Positions 1 to 7,700 of a stretch of 17,936 nt of DNA are shown here, one piece after another; the stretch's first letter is position 1, and each line of letters starts with the position of its first letter. The DNA is taken from contig DIKT01000037.1 of NCBI GenBank assembly GCA_002424635.1, positions 1 to 17,936 on the forward strand. The letters run 5' to 3'. A program made the position numbers and the translations under genes. The DNA comes from Desulfobulbaceae bacterium UBA5611. GTDB lineage: Bacteria; Desulfobacterota; Desulfobulbia; Desulfobulbales; Desulfocapsaceae. The notes beneath the pieces are model-generated. The model had not been told where the DNA came from, did not search any database, and worked only from the letters and a program-made list of their open reading frames with translations.

Positions 1-1076
1 ATATCCAGAGAAATTACATTACCTTTGTGTTGTAAAACTGCCTCCACCCCTTTTATGCCATCATTTTCTGAACCGGATAGAATTACCCCTGTTAACCGTT
101 CTTTTAAAAGAGGGGCTAATGACATCAAGATAGAATTAATGGCCCTTTGTTTTAACAAGATTGGGTCGTTTGTAATACGAAAAACGTAACTCCCGCTATA
201 AGGAGAAAAGATCACCCTATCCGCCCCAGAGAAAATATAACAGGAACCGCCTTCCACAGTCAGACCATCTTGACCCTGCACTACTTTTATACTGCTGATG
301 GAGGCAAGGTAATCTATAAAAGAAGCAACATTTTCCGGTTCATCGTGGATGAAAGCGACTATAGCTCCATTCATATCAGCACTAAGAAAGGGAATTATCT
401 TCAAAAGGTTGACATAGCCGCCCTCTCCTGCCCCCATCACCGTCACATGAGAAAAACGACGATATCTTTCATCTGCAGTTACATTAATCTCATCACCACA
501 ATGTCGGCAGGAGACACTGCCATTCATCGACTGAGCCTCCTGCTCTATGACATTTTTTGCCCCGCATTCTTCACAGAATACTAAATGATGAGTGCCATAG
601 ACCTCTTTTTTCGAGATAGATTGCATCGGATTTATAGCTTTTACAGAAATTGTGGCTGCCTGCAGTACTTTTTTTATTAATAGCTCATTATCAGCCGCCA
701 TATCAGTGCCCTTAAAAAAAGAGGATTTGGCTACAAAATCAACAGCACCATATTTGAGGGCATCAAAAGATCTGGCTGTTCCCTCCTGACTTAAACTGGA
801 AAAGACGATGGTCGGAGTCGGAGTATGAATCATCAGGTGCTGCAGAGTCGTTAGCCCATCCATAAGCGGCATTTCCATATCCAGAAGAAAAACATCAGGC
901 CGAAACTTTATAATGTGCTCAAGGGCTTCGATGCCGTTTGCAGCATCATCAATTAATTCAATATGTTGCATTCTTTTGAAGATATCACGCAATATCTTTC
1001 GGAAAACCCAGGAATCATCAGCGATCAGAACTTTTATCCGGGAAGATTGGCTTGCTGCTTTAGAAGATTTGGTCAA
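1..1076 (-). CDS. CheB-like response regulator with zinc-ribbon insert and degenerate methylesterase domain (partial, C-terminus beyond window)
   Basis: About 358 residues are visible and the frame is still open at the left edge. Residues 14-125 form a receiver domain: acidic pair D20-D21, phospho-acceptor D66 in LLDMEMP, serines S93-S94 and lysine K117. A linker with a CxxC-18-CxxC zinc-ribbon pattern (C168, C171, C190, C193) follows. Residues 208-358 match the CheB methylesterase fold in order. The histidine (H244 in FIHDEP) and aspartate (D339 in SGSENDG) of the triad are present, but the nucleophile motif GASTGG reads GAGEGG, with Gly217 where serine is expected. CheB normally removes methyl groups from chemoreceptors; this copy probably cannot, so a signalling or binding role is more likely. 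Translation starts at TTG. By eye the gene is richer in A and T than proBA beside it. The CheB-family call is firm; the function is not known. Confidence 0.85.
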   Translation of the reverse strand, partial: MTKSSKAASQSSRIKVLIADDSWVFRKILRDIFKRMQHIELIDDAANGIEALEHIIKFRPDVFLLDMEMPLMDGLTTLQHLMIHTPTPTIVFSSLSQEGTARSFDALKYGAVDFVAKSSFFKGTDMAADNELLIKKVLQAATISVKAINPMQSISKKEVYGTHHLVFCEECGAKNVIEQEAQSMNGSVSCRHCGDEINVTADERYRRFSHVTVMGAGEGGYVNLLKIIPFLSADMNGAIVAFIHDEPENVASFIDYLASISSIKVVQGQDGLTVEGGSCYIFSGADRVIFSPYSGSYVFRITNDPILLKQRAINSILMSLAPLLKERLTGVILSGSENDGIKGVEAVLQHKGNVISLD

Positions 1077-1087
1077 AATGTTTCCTC
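1074..1087 (-). promoter_or_regulatory. Ribosome binding site and TTG start of the CheB-like gene
   Basis: On the minus strand GAGGA (1083-1087) lies six bases before a TTG codon (1074-1076). An in-frame TGA sits three codons upstream of that TTG, so the frame cannot begin much earlier. The first in-frame ATG lies inside the receiver domain, after the D20-D21 acidic pair, and would cut the fold. TTG is therefore the best start. Confidence 0.6.
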
Positions 1088-1140
1088 ATAAAAATTATCA
1101 AAAAAAAGACAATTGATAAAAGATAAATCACCTTTTTTAT

Positions 1141-1170
1141 ACTATATTTGTAAAAAAAAAGTCATATCAA
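1141..1170 (-). promoter_or_regulatory. Possible sigma-70 promoter for the CheB-like gene
   Basis: On the minus strand TTGATA (1165-1170) and TATAGT (1141-1146) are separated by 18 bases. The expected transcript would start near 1134 and give a leader of about 60 bases. That leader holds an AT-rich 7-bp inverted repeat (1095-1101 with 1113-1119) just before the ribosome binding site, which could form a weak hairpin. The region is very AT-rich, so a chance match is possible. Confidence 0.3.
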
Positions 1171-1187
1171 AAGAATATTTTACTGTT

Positions 1188-1832
1188 TCATCTATAAAGA
1201 TCATGGGCGTAAATATACTCAAGAGTTGCCGGAGGGACCAGACCTTCAATCGAAATGTCGGCCTTGATTTTCTGACGGATCAGGGAAGAAGAAATATCCA
1301 CTATTGAGCTGGAAGGGAAAAAAATATATTTCTGAAAGGTGAGGTGACACCATTTCCCGGAGGAGTCCTCCGGCATGTAACCGAGTCTTGCGATAAGCTT
1401 TTTTACCTGACAAGAGGCGGCGCCTGGCCTGTCAACTACCACAAAATGAGCAGCCTGTAGAACCTGTCTGTATGATTTCCAGGAGACGATATCAAGAAAG
1501 GCATCGGCGCCCATGAGGAAAAAAAAATCAGTGGCCACCATTGCCTGATCATGAAAATATTTCAAGGTATCAATAGTATAGGAAGGAACAGGCAGGCTGG
1601 CCTCGACGGTGGAAAGCTTAAAATCAGGACAACCGGCCAAGGCCAGCTGGATCATTGTGGCTCGATCATTAAAACTGGCAATTACTTGAGAGTTCTTATG
1701 GGGTGGCACAGCAGCAGGAATAAACCTTACCTCCTGCAGAACGCAAAGCCTCTGTGCCAGCTCGGCGATCTGCAGATGACCCATATGGATAGGATCAAAA
1801 GTTCCCCCTAAAAGCCCGATCCTTGGCTTCAA
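1188..1832 (-). CDS. nadD: Nicotinate-nucleotide adenylyltransferase
   Basis: The 214-residue product joins ATP to nicotinate mononucleotide, giving deamido-NAD in cytoplasmic NAD synthesis. The nucleotidyltransferase signature is intact: GGTFDPIHMGH at residues 9-19 (the GxFxPxHxGH type), SYTIDTL at 84-90, FLMGAD at 105-110, and ISSSLIR at 180-186, the family's ISSTxIR element. Length is typical of bacterial NadD. Its ATG overlaps the proA stop in an ATGA arrangement, so translation is probably coupled and the gene is the last of the obg-proB-proA-nadD run. No convincing terminator follows; the next gene on the strand begins 111 bases downstream. Confidence 0.95.
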   Translation of the reverse strand: MKPRIGLLGGTFDPIHMGHLQIAELAQRLCVLQEVRFIPAAVPPHKNSQVIASFNDRATMIQLALAGCPDFKLSTVEASLPVPSYTIDTLKYFHDQAMVATDFFFLMGADAFLDIVSWKSYRQVLQAAHFVVVDRPGAASCQVKKLIARLGYMPEDSSGKWCHLTFQKYIFFPSSSIVDISSSLIRQKIKADISIEGLVPPATLEYIYAHDLYR

Positions 1833-3097
1833 CTCCGTACCTGGCCGGCCCCATATATAATAAATTTCTGGGTGGTGAGCTCGGATAAGCCCATAGGACC
1901 ATAGGCGTGCAATTTCGTCGTACTGATGCCGATTTCTGCGCCCAGGCCGAGCTGTCCGCCATCATTAAATCTGGTCGAGGCATTGATCATTACCGCTGAG
2001 GCATCGACTTCGGCCAGAAACCGCTGGGCATTACTGTAATCCTCAGTAATAATCACCTCGGTATGTTGGGAACCGTACTTGGCTATATAATCCATGGCCT
2101 CATCAATGGAAGCAACAACCTTCACACATAAAGTCAGATCCAGAAATTCCGTTCCCCAGTCACTGGGCATAGCGGATTTAATAGTAGCAACCAGGGCAAC
2201 ACTCTCCGGGCAACCACGAAGCTCCACATTGGCTGACTGGAGCGCTTCTGCAATGACAGGCAGATAGCCGGCCGCGATATCGCGATGAACAAGCAGGCCT
2301 TCCAGGGCGTTGCAGACACCGGGACGCTGCGTCTTCGAGTTGATAATAATGGGCGTGGCCTTTAAAGGATCGGCACTCTTATCAACAAAGACATGACACA
2401 CCCCTTTATAGTGCTTCAAAACCGGGATCCGGGAAGATTCACAGACAAAGCGGATCAGTCCTTCGCCGCCGCGTGGAATGATCAGATCGATGAATTCGTC
2501 CTGAGCAAGTAGCACCTTGACGGCGGCCCGATCAGTTGTCGGAATTACCTGGATAGCAGCGGAGTCTATCTTAAATGCCGCCAAAACGTCCTGCAAAACT
2601 TCAGCCAGGGCCAAATTGGAGTGAATCGCCTCTGAGCCTCCCCGTAAGATAATGGCATTGCCGGCTTTCAGGCAGAGTGCTGCCGCATCGACGGTCACAT
2701 TGGGACGAGACTCATAGATCATGCCGATCACCCCCAGGGGTACCCGCATCCTGCCGACCATCAGGCCATTAGGTCTTTTACTAAGATTGAGCACTTCGCC
2801 TACAGGATCAGGCAGGGCTGCCACTTCCAACAGACCAGTAATCATGGCAGCCAGTACCTTATCAGAAAGCTCCAGGCGGTCAAGCATGGCAGCTGACAAA
2901 CCCTTGCCCCGGCCAGCCACCAGATCTTTCTGGTTTTGTTGCTGGATAAACTGCTTTTTTTCTTCAAGGGCCACAGCCATCTGCCGAAGCAGGCTGTTCT
3001 TGGTATCGGTAGATAAGGACATCAGGCTACGAGAAGCAAGCTTGGCCTTCTCAGCCATCAAACGGATACTCTTTTCAATCTCTTGCTCTTGTGACAT
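1829..3097 (-). CDS. proA: Gamma-glutamyl phosphate reductase
   Basis: The 422-residue product is an aldehyde-dehydrogenase-fold enzyme that reduces gamma-glutamyl phosphate with NADPH to glutamate semialdehyde, the second step of proline synthesis. Visible landmarks are IYESRPNVTVDAA at about 127-139, ILRGGSEAIHSN at 150-161, LIIPRGGEGLI at 205-215, and the catalytic cysteine C262 in SKTQRPGVCNALE. Length is that of ordinary bacterial ProA. An AGGAG ribosome binding site lies about six bases before the ATG. The gene begins 14 bases after proB and overlaps nadD, so the three are very likely one transcript. ProA is known to work with ProB because the phosphate intermediate is unstable. Confidence 0.96.
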   Translation of the reverse strand: MSQEQEIEKSIRLMAEKAKLASRSLMSLSTDTKNSLLRQMAVALEEKKQFIQQQNQKDLVAGRGKGLSAAMLDRLELSDKVLAAMITGLLEVAALPDPVGEVLNLSKRPNGLMVGRMRVPLGVIGMIYESRPNVTVDAAALCLKAGNAIILRGGSEAIHSNLALAEVLQDVLAAFKIDSAAIQVIPTTDRAAVKVLLAQDEFIDLIIPRGGEGLIRFVCESSRIPVLKHYKGVCHVFVDKSADPLKATPIIINSKTQRPGVCNALEGLLVHRDIAAGYLPVIAEALQSANVELRGCPESVALVATIKSAMPSDWGTEFLDLTLCVKVVASIDEAMDYIAKYGSQHTEVIITEDYSNAQRFLAEVDASAVMINASTRFNDGGQLGLGAEIGISTTKLHAYGPMGLSELTTQKFIIYGAGQVRS

Positions 3098-3111
3098 TTA
3101 TTCTCCTGCTT

Positions 3112-4269
3112 CTAAAGTAGGACCAGATTATCCCGATGGATAACCTCATCGCAATCCTTAAAGCCAAGCATGGATTCAATAGCATCAGAATGATGGCCTT
3201 TGATGATATCCAGATTGACCGAACTGTAATTTACCAACCCTGCAGCCAAAGGCTTATTATGGTTATCAAGACAATGAACTGAGTCCCCTACTCCGAACTC
3301 ACCTCTAACTTCCAGAATACCGGAAGAAAGAAGGCTCTTGCCTTTCATGACCAGAGCAGCACAGGCACCCTCATCAAGAACAAGATAACCTTTGGGTCGA
3401 AGGACATAGGCGATCCAGTGTTTACGCCGCTGGATCTTGTCTTCAGCCGGCAGGAAAAAGGTGCCGATCATTTCCCCGCTGAATAATTTCTGCAGGATGG
3501 CTCCCTGACGACCAGGCCCGATAAAAGAGCTGCCCCCACCGGCTGCAACCATCTTGGCCGCCCGGATTTTAGACTGCATGCCACCGGTGCCTAGAGCGCT
3601 CTTTACATTGCCGGCCATGGCCTCAATTTCAGGGGTGACCCGGGCTACAGTATAAACAGGCCGCGCCTCAGGATCAGTGAGAGGATTGCCGGTATACAGA
3701 CAATCGACATCAGTAAGGCAGATGAACATATCGGCCTCAATGAGATTAGTGATCAGAGCCCCCAGGGTATCATTATCACCAAAGCGGAGCTCTTCACCGG
3801 AGACGGGATCATTTTCGTTGATAATGGGAATAGCCCCGAAGCGGAACAGGGTGAGAATGGTGTTACGGACATTAAGATAGCGATCTCGGCTGGCAAGATC
3901 AGCATGGGTCAATAAAAGCTGGCTGATGACCTTGTCATGTTTATGAAAGGCCTCGTCATAAGTTTGCATCAGACAAGACTGGCCGATGGCTGCCAAGGCC
4001 TGCTTTTCCTTAAGACCGACCTTCAGGTTATCGCTGAGAACAACTTTTTTCCGGCCGGCGGCCACGGCCCCGGAAGTAACCAGGATGACCTCACGGCCGC
4101 TGTCCTTAAGGAAGGATAAATCATGGGCAATGTTGTCTACAACCGCTTGATTGATACCAGATTCGGTTGTGAGGACAGCACTGCCGACTTTGATTACTAT
4201 TCGTTTGGCCTTATCAAAAAGAGTCTGACGATAATAAAGACCATCCTCTCTGCTTATCTGTGTGGTCAT
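3112..4269 (-). CDS. proB: Glutamate 5-kinase with C-terminal PUA domain
   Basis: The product phosphorylates glutamate in the first, normally feedback-controlled step of proline synthesis. From the ATG at 4269 it has 385 residues. The amino-acid-kinase domain (about 21-270) shows KVGSAVLT (27-34), SGAVAAG (66-72), NENDPVS (151-157), FGDNDTLGA (163-171) and TGGMQSKI (228-235). A PUA domain follows (about 289-365), as in the long form of the family. A TTG two codons upstream (4275) is also in frame; neither start has a clear ribosome binding site, so ATG is preferred. The gene lies 49 bases behind obg and 14 bases ahead of proA. Confidence 0.95.
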   Translation of the reverse strand: MTTQISREDGLYYRQTLFDKAKRIVIKVGSAVLTTESGINQAVVDNIAHDLSFLKDSGREVILVTSGAVAAGRKKVVLSDNLKVGLKEKQALAAIGQSCLMQTYDEAFHKHDKVISQLLLTHADLASRDRYLNVRNTILTLFRFGAIPIINENDPVSGEELRFGDNDTLGALITNLIEADMFICLTDVDCLYTGNPLTDPEARPVYTVARVTPEIEAMAGNVKSALGTGGMQSKIRAAKMVAAGGGSSFIGPGRQGAILQKLFSGEMIGTFFLPAEDKIQRRKHWIAYVLRPKGYLVLDEGACAALVMKGKSLLSSGILEVRGEFGVGDSVHCLDNHNKPLAAGLVNYSSVNLDIIKGHHSDAIESMLGFKDCDEVIHRDNLVLL

Positions 4270-4318
4270 GATCAAATAAAAACCAAATTAATAAAATAGT
4301 CGTTACAGACAACAATTA

Positions 4319-5386
4319 TTATAGAACTTGCTCGTCATCCACATCGGGCACAGCTACCTTTTGCTCTTTTGCTTCAAGTTCCTGACGTTCAATTTTACGT
4401 AATTCTTCCAGTTTATCTTCAATAATATCCTTGAGATGCTGAATCCCCTCACCGGTAAGACCGGAGATCTGGACTACCTGGAAACCAAGCTCCGTAAAAG
4501 AGGCTACCTCCGCTTTTACTTTTTCAGGGTCGGCAATATCTGTCTTATTCAAGACAAGAATCTGAGTTCTGTCAAGGAGATCTTCCCGATAGGATCGCAG
4601 TTCATTTTCGATAACTTCAAAATCTTTCCGGACATCGTCTGCCGATACATCGATGACATGCAGCAGAATGCGGGTGCGCTCTATATGGCGCAGAAAGGTA
4701 TGCCCCAGACCAGCACCTTCATGTGCCCCCTCAATAAGTCCAGGTATGTCAGCGATAATACAAGGTTCTTCGTACTTGAACTGCAGAACTCCTAGTTGGG
4801 GCTCCAGAGTTGTAAAGGGATAACTTGCTACTTTGGGATTAGCCGCAGACAGTCGGGAGAGCAGGGTTGATTTGCCGGCATTCGGCAGACCCACCAGACC
4901 GACATCGGCAATAAGTTTCAATTCGATGCGCAACCAGTGCTCTTCGCCCTCTTTACCTTTGCTGGCAAATCGAGGAGTTCTATTGGAGCCGCTTGAGAAA
5001 TGGGCATTGCCAAGACCGCCGCGACCACCTCTGGCCGCCACATAGGTCTCGCCTTCGGTCAACAGCTCGGCCAGTACTTCTCTGGTCTCGCTATCCTTGA
5101 TAATCGAACCGACAGGCACCTGCATATGGCAATCATTGCCATTGCGGCCATGCATATCCTTGCTCTGGCCATTGCCGCCACGATCTGCCTTGAAATGAGA
5201 GCGATAGCGGAAATCAATCAGGGACTGCAGCTTATTGGAGGCCTCCAGAATAACACTACCGCCATTACCGCCGTCACCACCGCTTGGTCCGCCTTTAGGG
5301 ACATACTTTTCCCGACGAAAGCTGACACAACCATTGCCACCATCGCCAGCCTTTACGAAAAATTTTGCTTCATCCACAAAGGCCAT
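4319..5386 (-). CDS. obg: Obg-family GTPase, ribosome assembly
   Basis: The 355-residue product is an essential-type GTPase that acts in maturation of the 50S subunit. The glycine-rich Obg fold spans residues 1-158. The G domain follows with G1 GLPNAGKS (166-173), a G2 threonine in FTTLEP (191-196), G3 DIPG (213-216), G4 NKTD (280-283) and a G5-like SGLTGEG (308-314). The C-terminus is a short acidic tail after a lysine- and glutamate-rich helix, without the OCT domain of Gram-positive Obg, which is usual for proteobacterial proteins. GAGGGG stands ten bases before the ATG. It lies downstream of rpmA, but a strong terminator separates them, so it may be expressed by read-through or from its own promoter. 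Confidence 0.96.
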   Translation of the reverse strand: MAFVDEAKFFVKAGDGGNGCVSFRREKYVPKGGPSGGDGGNGGSVILEASNKLQSLIDFRYRSHFKADRGGNGQSKDMHGRNGNDCHMQVPVGSIIKDSETREVLAELLTEGETYVAARGGRGGLGNAHFSSGSNRTPRFASKGKEGEEHWLRIELKLIADVGLVGLPNAGKSTLLSRLSAANPKVASYPFTTLEPQLGVLQFKYEEPCIIADIPGLIEGAHEGAGLGHTFLRHIERTRILLHVIDVSADDVRKDFEVIENELRSYREDLLDRTQILVLNKTDIADPEKVKAEVASFTELGFQVVQISGLTGEGIQHLKDIIEDKLEELRKIERQELEAKEQKVAVPDVDDEQVL

Positions 5387-5415
5387 TTCTAATTAACCCC
5401 TCTCAAAATAACATT

Positions 5416-5459
5416 AAAAAAAAAAGCTCGACAATCAATAGAAATCATTGAAGTCGAGC
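5416..5459 (-). terminator. Intrinsic terminator between rpmA and obg
   Basis: Read on the minus strand, GCTCGAC and GTCGAGC form a 7-bp stem, extended inside by TCAAT/ATTGA across a small internal loop, and are followed directly by ten T residues. This is a textbook Rho-independent terminator facing away from rpmA. It lies in front of obg and probably reduces transcription of obg-proBA-nadD relative to the ribosomal protein genes. The plus strand has no T tract at the other end, so it is directional. Confidence 0.8.
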
Positions 5460-5470
5460 CTAAACCTGGG

Positions 5471-5500
5471 CTGAAGCTGTCTCTCATGCGAGAGCTTCAG
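5471..5500 (-). repeat. Second hairpin in the rpmA-obg spacer
   Basis: CTGAAGCT (5471-5478) and AGCTTCAG (5493-5500) are perfect 8-bp inverted arms. Inside the 14-base loop, CTC and GAG can add three more pairs. It begins about 20 bases after the rpmA stop and 11 bases before the terminator stem, without a T tract of its own. It may stabilise the 3' end of the rplU-rpmA message or serve as a processing site. Confidence 0.6.
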
Positions 5501-5520
5501 GGAGGGAACTAGAGCTATAA

Positions 5521-5778
5521 TCAAACTGCAGGATAGATGCTGACCCGCTTTTTATTATGACCGAAATCTTCAAAAGTCACAACGCCATCTATCTTAGCAA
5601 ACAAGGTGTAATCCCGGCCGCAACCAACATTAGTTCCAGGATGGATCTTAGTGCCAACCTGACGAACCAGGATACTCCCGGCTGTTACACTCTGGCCACC
5701 AAATCTTTTTACTCCGCGTCTCTGTCCTGCACTGTCTCGACCATTTCTGGAACTGCCGCCCGCCTTTTTATGTGCCAT
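5521..5778 (-). CDS. rpmA: 50S ribosomal protein L27
   Basis: The 85-residue product is L27, whose N-terminal tail reaches toward the peptidyl-transferase centre. The start MAHKKAGGSSRNGRDS is the classic bacterial form without the cleaved leader found in Firmicutes. The downstream GTKIHPGTNVGCGRDYTLF segment is also typical, as is the length. GGGAG lies six bases before the ATG. It follows rplU by 75 bases and is very likely co-transcribed with it. Confidence 0.97.
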   Translation of the reverse strand: MAHKKAGGSSRNGRDSAGQRRGVKRFGGQSVTAGSILVRQVGTKIHPGTNVGCGRDYTLFAKIDGVVTFEDFGHNKKRVSIYPAV

Positions 5779-5853
5779 GACTAACTCCCTTTAACCTGAT
5801 TATTGATTCAACCAGGTGATGTTCTTTCGTTTATATAAGATACTGTAAAAATC

Positions 5854-6165
5854 TTATGCGTTGATTTCCTGAATTTGCAAAGAGGTATAAAGCTGTCTAT
5901 GACCATTTTTTACCTGATAGCCCTGCCGTCTCTTTTTCTTAAAAATGAGAACCTTTTTGGCCTTTCCTTGCTCTGCAATTTTGGCCACAACCTTGGCATT
6001 TTCTAACACAGGACGACCGATCATGGCATTCTCACCATCAACAACCATCAGGATATCATTTAACTCAATGATATCACCAACGTTACCAACTATTTTTTCT
6101 ACTCGCAGTTGATCACCACAAGCTACCTGATACTGCTTACCACCGGTACGTACTATTGCATACAT
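5854..6165 (-). CDS. rplU: 50S ribosomal protein L21
   Basis: The 103-residue product is L21, a 23S rRNA-binding protein of the large subunit. The N-terminal MYAIVRTGGKQYQV and the basic C-terminal KKRRQGYQVKNGHRQ segment are family signatures, and the length is normal. GAGG lies eight bases before the ATG. It is the first gene of the leftward cluster and is preceded by a good -35 hexamer at 6248-6253. Confidence 0.97.
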   Translation of the reverse strand: MYAIVRTGGKQYQVACGDQLRVEKIVGNVGDIIELNDILMVVDGENAMIGRPVLENAKVVAKIAEQGKAKKVLIFKKKRRQGYQVKNGHRQLYTSLQIQEINA

Positions 6166-6224
6166 TATGAATTCCTCTTTGAAAAAACCTGAAGTATTTA
6201 CATTCGGACTACGAGAAACAGCTT

Positions 6225-6253
6225 AAAAGACACTTTTTTTTACCTGATGTCAA
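6225..6253 (-). promoter_or_regulatory. Probable rplU-rpmA promoter
   Basis: A consensus TTGACA (6248-6253, minus strand) is followed 17 bases later by TCTTTT (6225-6230); TTTTAA at 6223-6228 is an alternative with 19 bases. The -35 is perfect but the -10 is poor. A transcript starting near 6215 would have a leader of about 50 bases before rplU. Confidence 0.35.
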
Positions 6254-6431
6254 CTTTTTTCTTTTAATTAAAATGTTAATGAAGGGTTTTAGAAATACAG
6301 CCAGGCCCATAAAATCAAGGAAGCGAGAAACAATTGCACTCCTTATCCACAGGGGACTCGAATATTTTAGTCGATATGTGAGTATTGTGTAGTCTGCTCC
6401 AAAATAATAGGGCACTTTTCAGAGAACCATT

Positions 6432-6437
6432 TATAAT
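6432..6437 (+). promoter_or_regulatory. Candidate -10 element for the MCE operon
   Basis: A perfect TATAAT lies 78 bases before the permease ATG. No good -35 hexamer is seen 16-18 bases upstream, so it is weak evidence by itself in AT-rich DNA; an activator-dependent promoter would be one explanation. Confidence 0.25.
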
Positions 6438-6515
6438 AATTAACAACTTTTTTCAATATCATTTGAACCACGTACCGCTCTTCTGCATAATCATTCACAA
6501 GAAAAGACCCTGGAT

Positions 6516-7637
6516 ATGGAAAAAAAAGGCACTATTGCGGCTGTCAACAATGGCGCTGAACTATTCCTGCATTTTAGCGGAACATGGACAATCAGCAGCA
6601 GTGCCTCATCCTTTATTGATATTCAGTCTTTTTTTACCGACATTACCCTAATCCGTTTTGACAGCACAAAATTACTGGCTTGGGACAGTCGCTTGCTGGT
6701 AATCTTAAGTGATATTCAAGAGTATGCCAAGATCAATAATATCAGCTTTGACGCCCAGGGGTTGCCATCCGGCGTCCAACGGCTTCTGCGTCTGGCCTCT
6801 GCCTCTCCAGGCAAGGCGGCAGTCAAGTCTGATGATAAAAATCAATCTTTCCTGCAGACTGTCGGCAGCCGGACCTCTTATCTGATTGAAGACAGCCGGG
6901 AATTCCTCTCTTTTACCGGCCAAATAACTTTAAGCTATGGGCGGCTCTTGTCCGGCAAAGCCCAGTTTCTCAGATCAGATTTCTCTGTTTTTCTGGAGGA
7001 GTGTGGCCCGGCGGCCCTGCCCATTGTTTCGCTGATATCGGTCCTGGTTGGTGTCATCCTGGCCTTTGTAGGAGCAGTGCAGCTGCAGATGTTCGGGGCT
7101 GAAATCTATATTGCCAATCTCGTTGGTCTGGGTATGACCAGGGAAATGGGGGCCATGATGGCCGCCATTATTATGGCCGGCCGAACCGGGGCCGCCTTTG
7201 CCGCCCAACTCGGCTCCATGCAGGTCAATGAAGAGATTGACGCCCTGCAGACCATGGGAATAAACCCTATCGACTTTCTTGTCTTGCCGCGCCTGTCTGC
7301 CCTGTTGCTCATGATGCCTTTATTGACTCTTTGGGCCGATCTGCTTGGCATAAGCGGTGGTTTCCTGATTGCCGGGTTGACACTGGATATCAGCATAACT
7401 GAATATTATAATCAAACCATAAACTCAATCAACATCAGACATTTCGGGGTTGGCCTCTTTAAATCTCTTATTTTTGGTTATCTGGTTGCCTTCTCTGGCT
7501 GCCTGAGAGGAATGCAATGCGGACGCAGCGCTTCAGCGGTAGGAACTGCAGCGACGTCAGCAGTAGTTACCGCCATTGTGCTGATCGTGGTATCTGATGC
7601 GATCATGACAGTGATCTTTAATATCCTCGGTATCTAA
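6516..7637 (+). CDS. MlaE-family lipid ABC transporter permease with N-terminal STAS-like domain
   Basis: The 373-residue product is the membrane subunit of an MCE-type transporter that moves phospholipids between the inner membrane and the periplasm. Residues 1-100 resemble a STAS domain (the role played by separate MlaB in E. coli), with WDS at 56-58 near the usual DSSGL position. A linker leads to the MlaE core from about 155: hydrophobic segments near 165-190, 210-235, 258-285, 312-332 and 346-370, plus the family loop REMGAMMAAIIMAGRTGAAF (209-228) and NEEIDALQTMGINP (238-251). MlaE without STAS is around 250-260 residues, so the extra length is the fusion. No clear ribosome binding site precedes the ATG. 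It is the first gene of a five-gene plus-strand operon. Confidence 0.92.
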   Translation: MEKKGTIAAVNNGAELFLHFSGTWTISSSASSFIDIQSFFTDITLIRFDSTKLLAWDSRLLVILSDIQEYAKINNISFDAQGLPSGVQRLLRLASASPGKAAVKSDDKNQSFLQTVGSRTSYLIEDSREFLSFTGQITLSYGRLLSGKAQFLRSDFSVFLEECGPAALPIVSLISVLVGVILAFVGAVQLQMFGAEIYIANLVGLGMTREMGAMMAAIIMAGRTGAAFAAQLGSMQVNEEIDALQTMGINPIDFLVLPRLSALLLMMPLLTLWADLLGISGGFLIAGLTLDISITEYYNQTINSINIRHFGVGLFKSLIFGYLVAFSGCLRGMQCGRSASAVGTAATSAVVTAIVLIVVSDAIMTVIFNILGI

Positions 7638-7700
7638 CTTGATCACAATAAAAAACCTTACAGAGAATTAACTCAGTATATTGTAAAGTGCCCTGAAGAC

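Larger units (their letters stand above)
6166..6515. other. Divergent intergenic region between rplU and the MCE operon
   Basis: These 350 bases hold no credible gene. The region is AT-rich and must carry promoters in both directions. Visible elements are a TTGACA on the minus strand, a TATAAT at 6432-6437 on the plus strand, and one perfect DnaA-box-like TTATCCACA at 6343-6351. Small open frames here lack family features and ribosome binding sites. Confidence 0.7.

Noticed and set aside
270..584. Plus-strand frames opposite the first kilobase
   Set aside because: They are antisense to the CheB-like gene, which has clear domain structure on the minus strand.
4436..4795. Plus-strand frame of 119 codons
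   Set aside because: It is antisense to the G domain of obg and has no motif or ribosome binding site.
5779..5853. ACCTG/CAGGT inverted repeat between rplU and rpmA
   Set aside because: The stem is only five pairs with a long loop and no T tract; not enough to call a regulatory structure.
6343..6351. Perfect DnaA box TTATCCACA in the rplU/MCE intergenic region
   Set aside because: Only one box is seen in the region, with no cluster and no origin-linked genes. The same 9-mer also occurs at 10013-10021 inside the lipoprotein gene, so chance is a sufficient explanation. DnaA could still regulate there, but nothing else supports it.
6409..6437. Possible sigma-54 promoter (GGCAC followed by T-rich DNA)
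   Set aside because: The GC half of the -12 element is missing at the required spacing.
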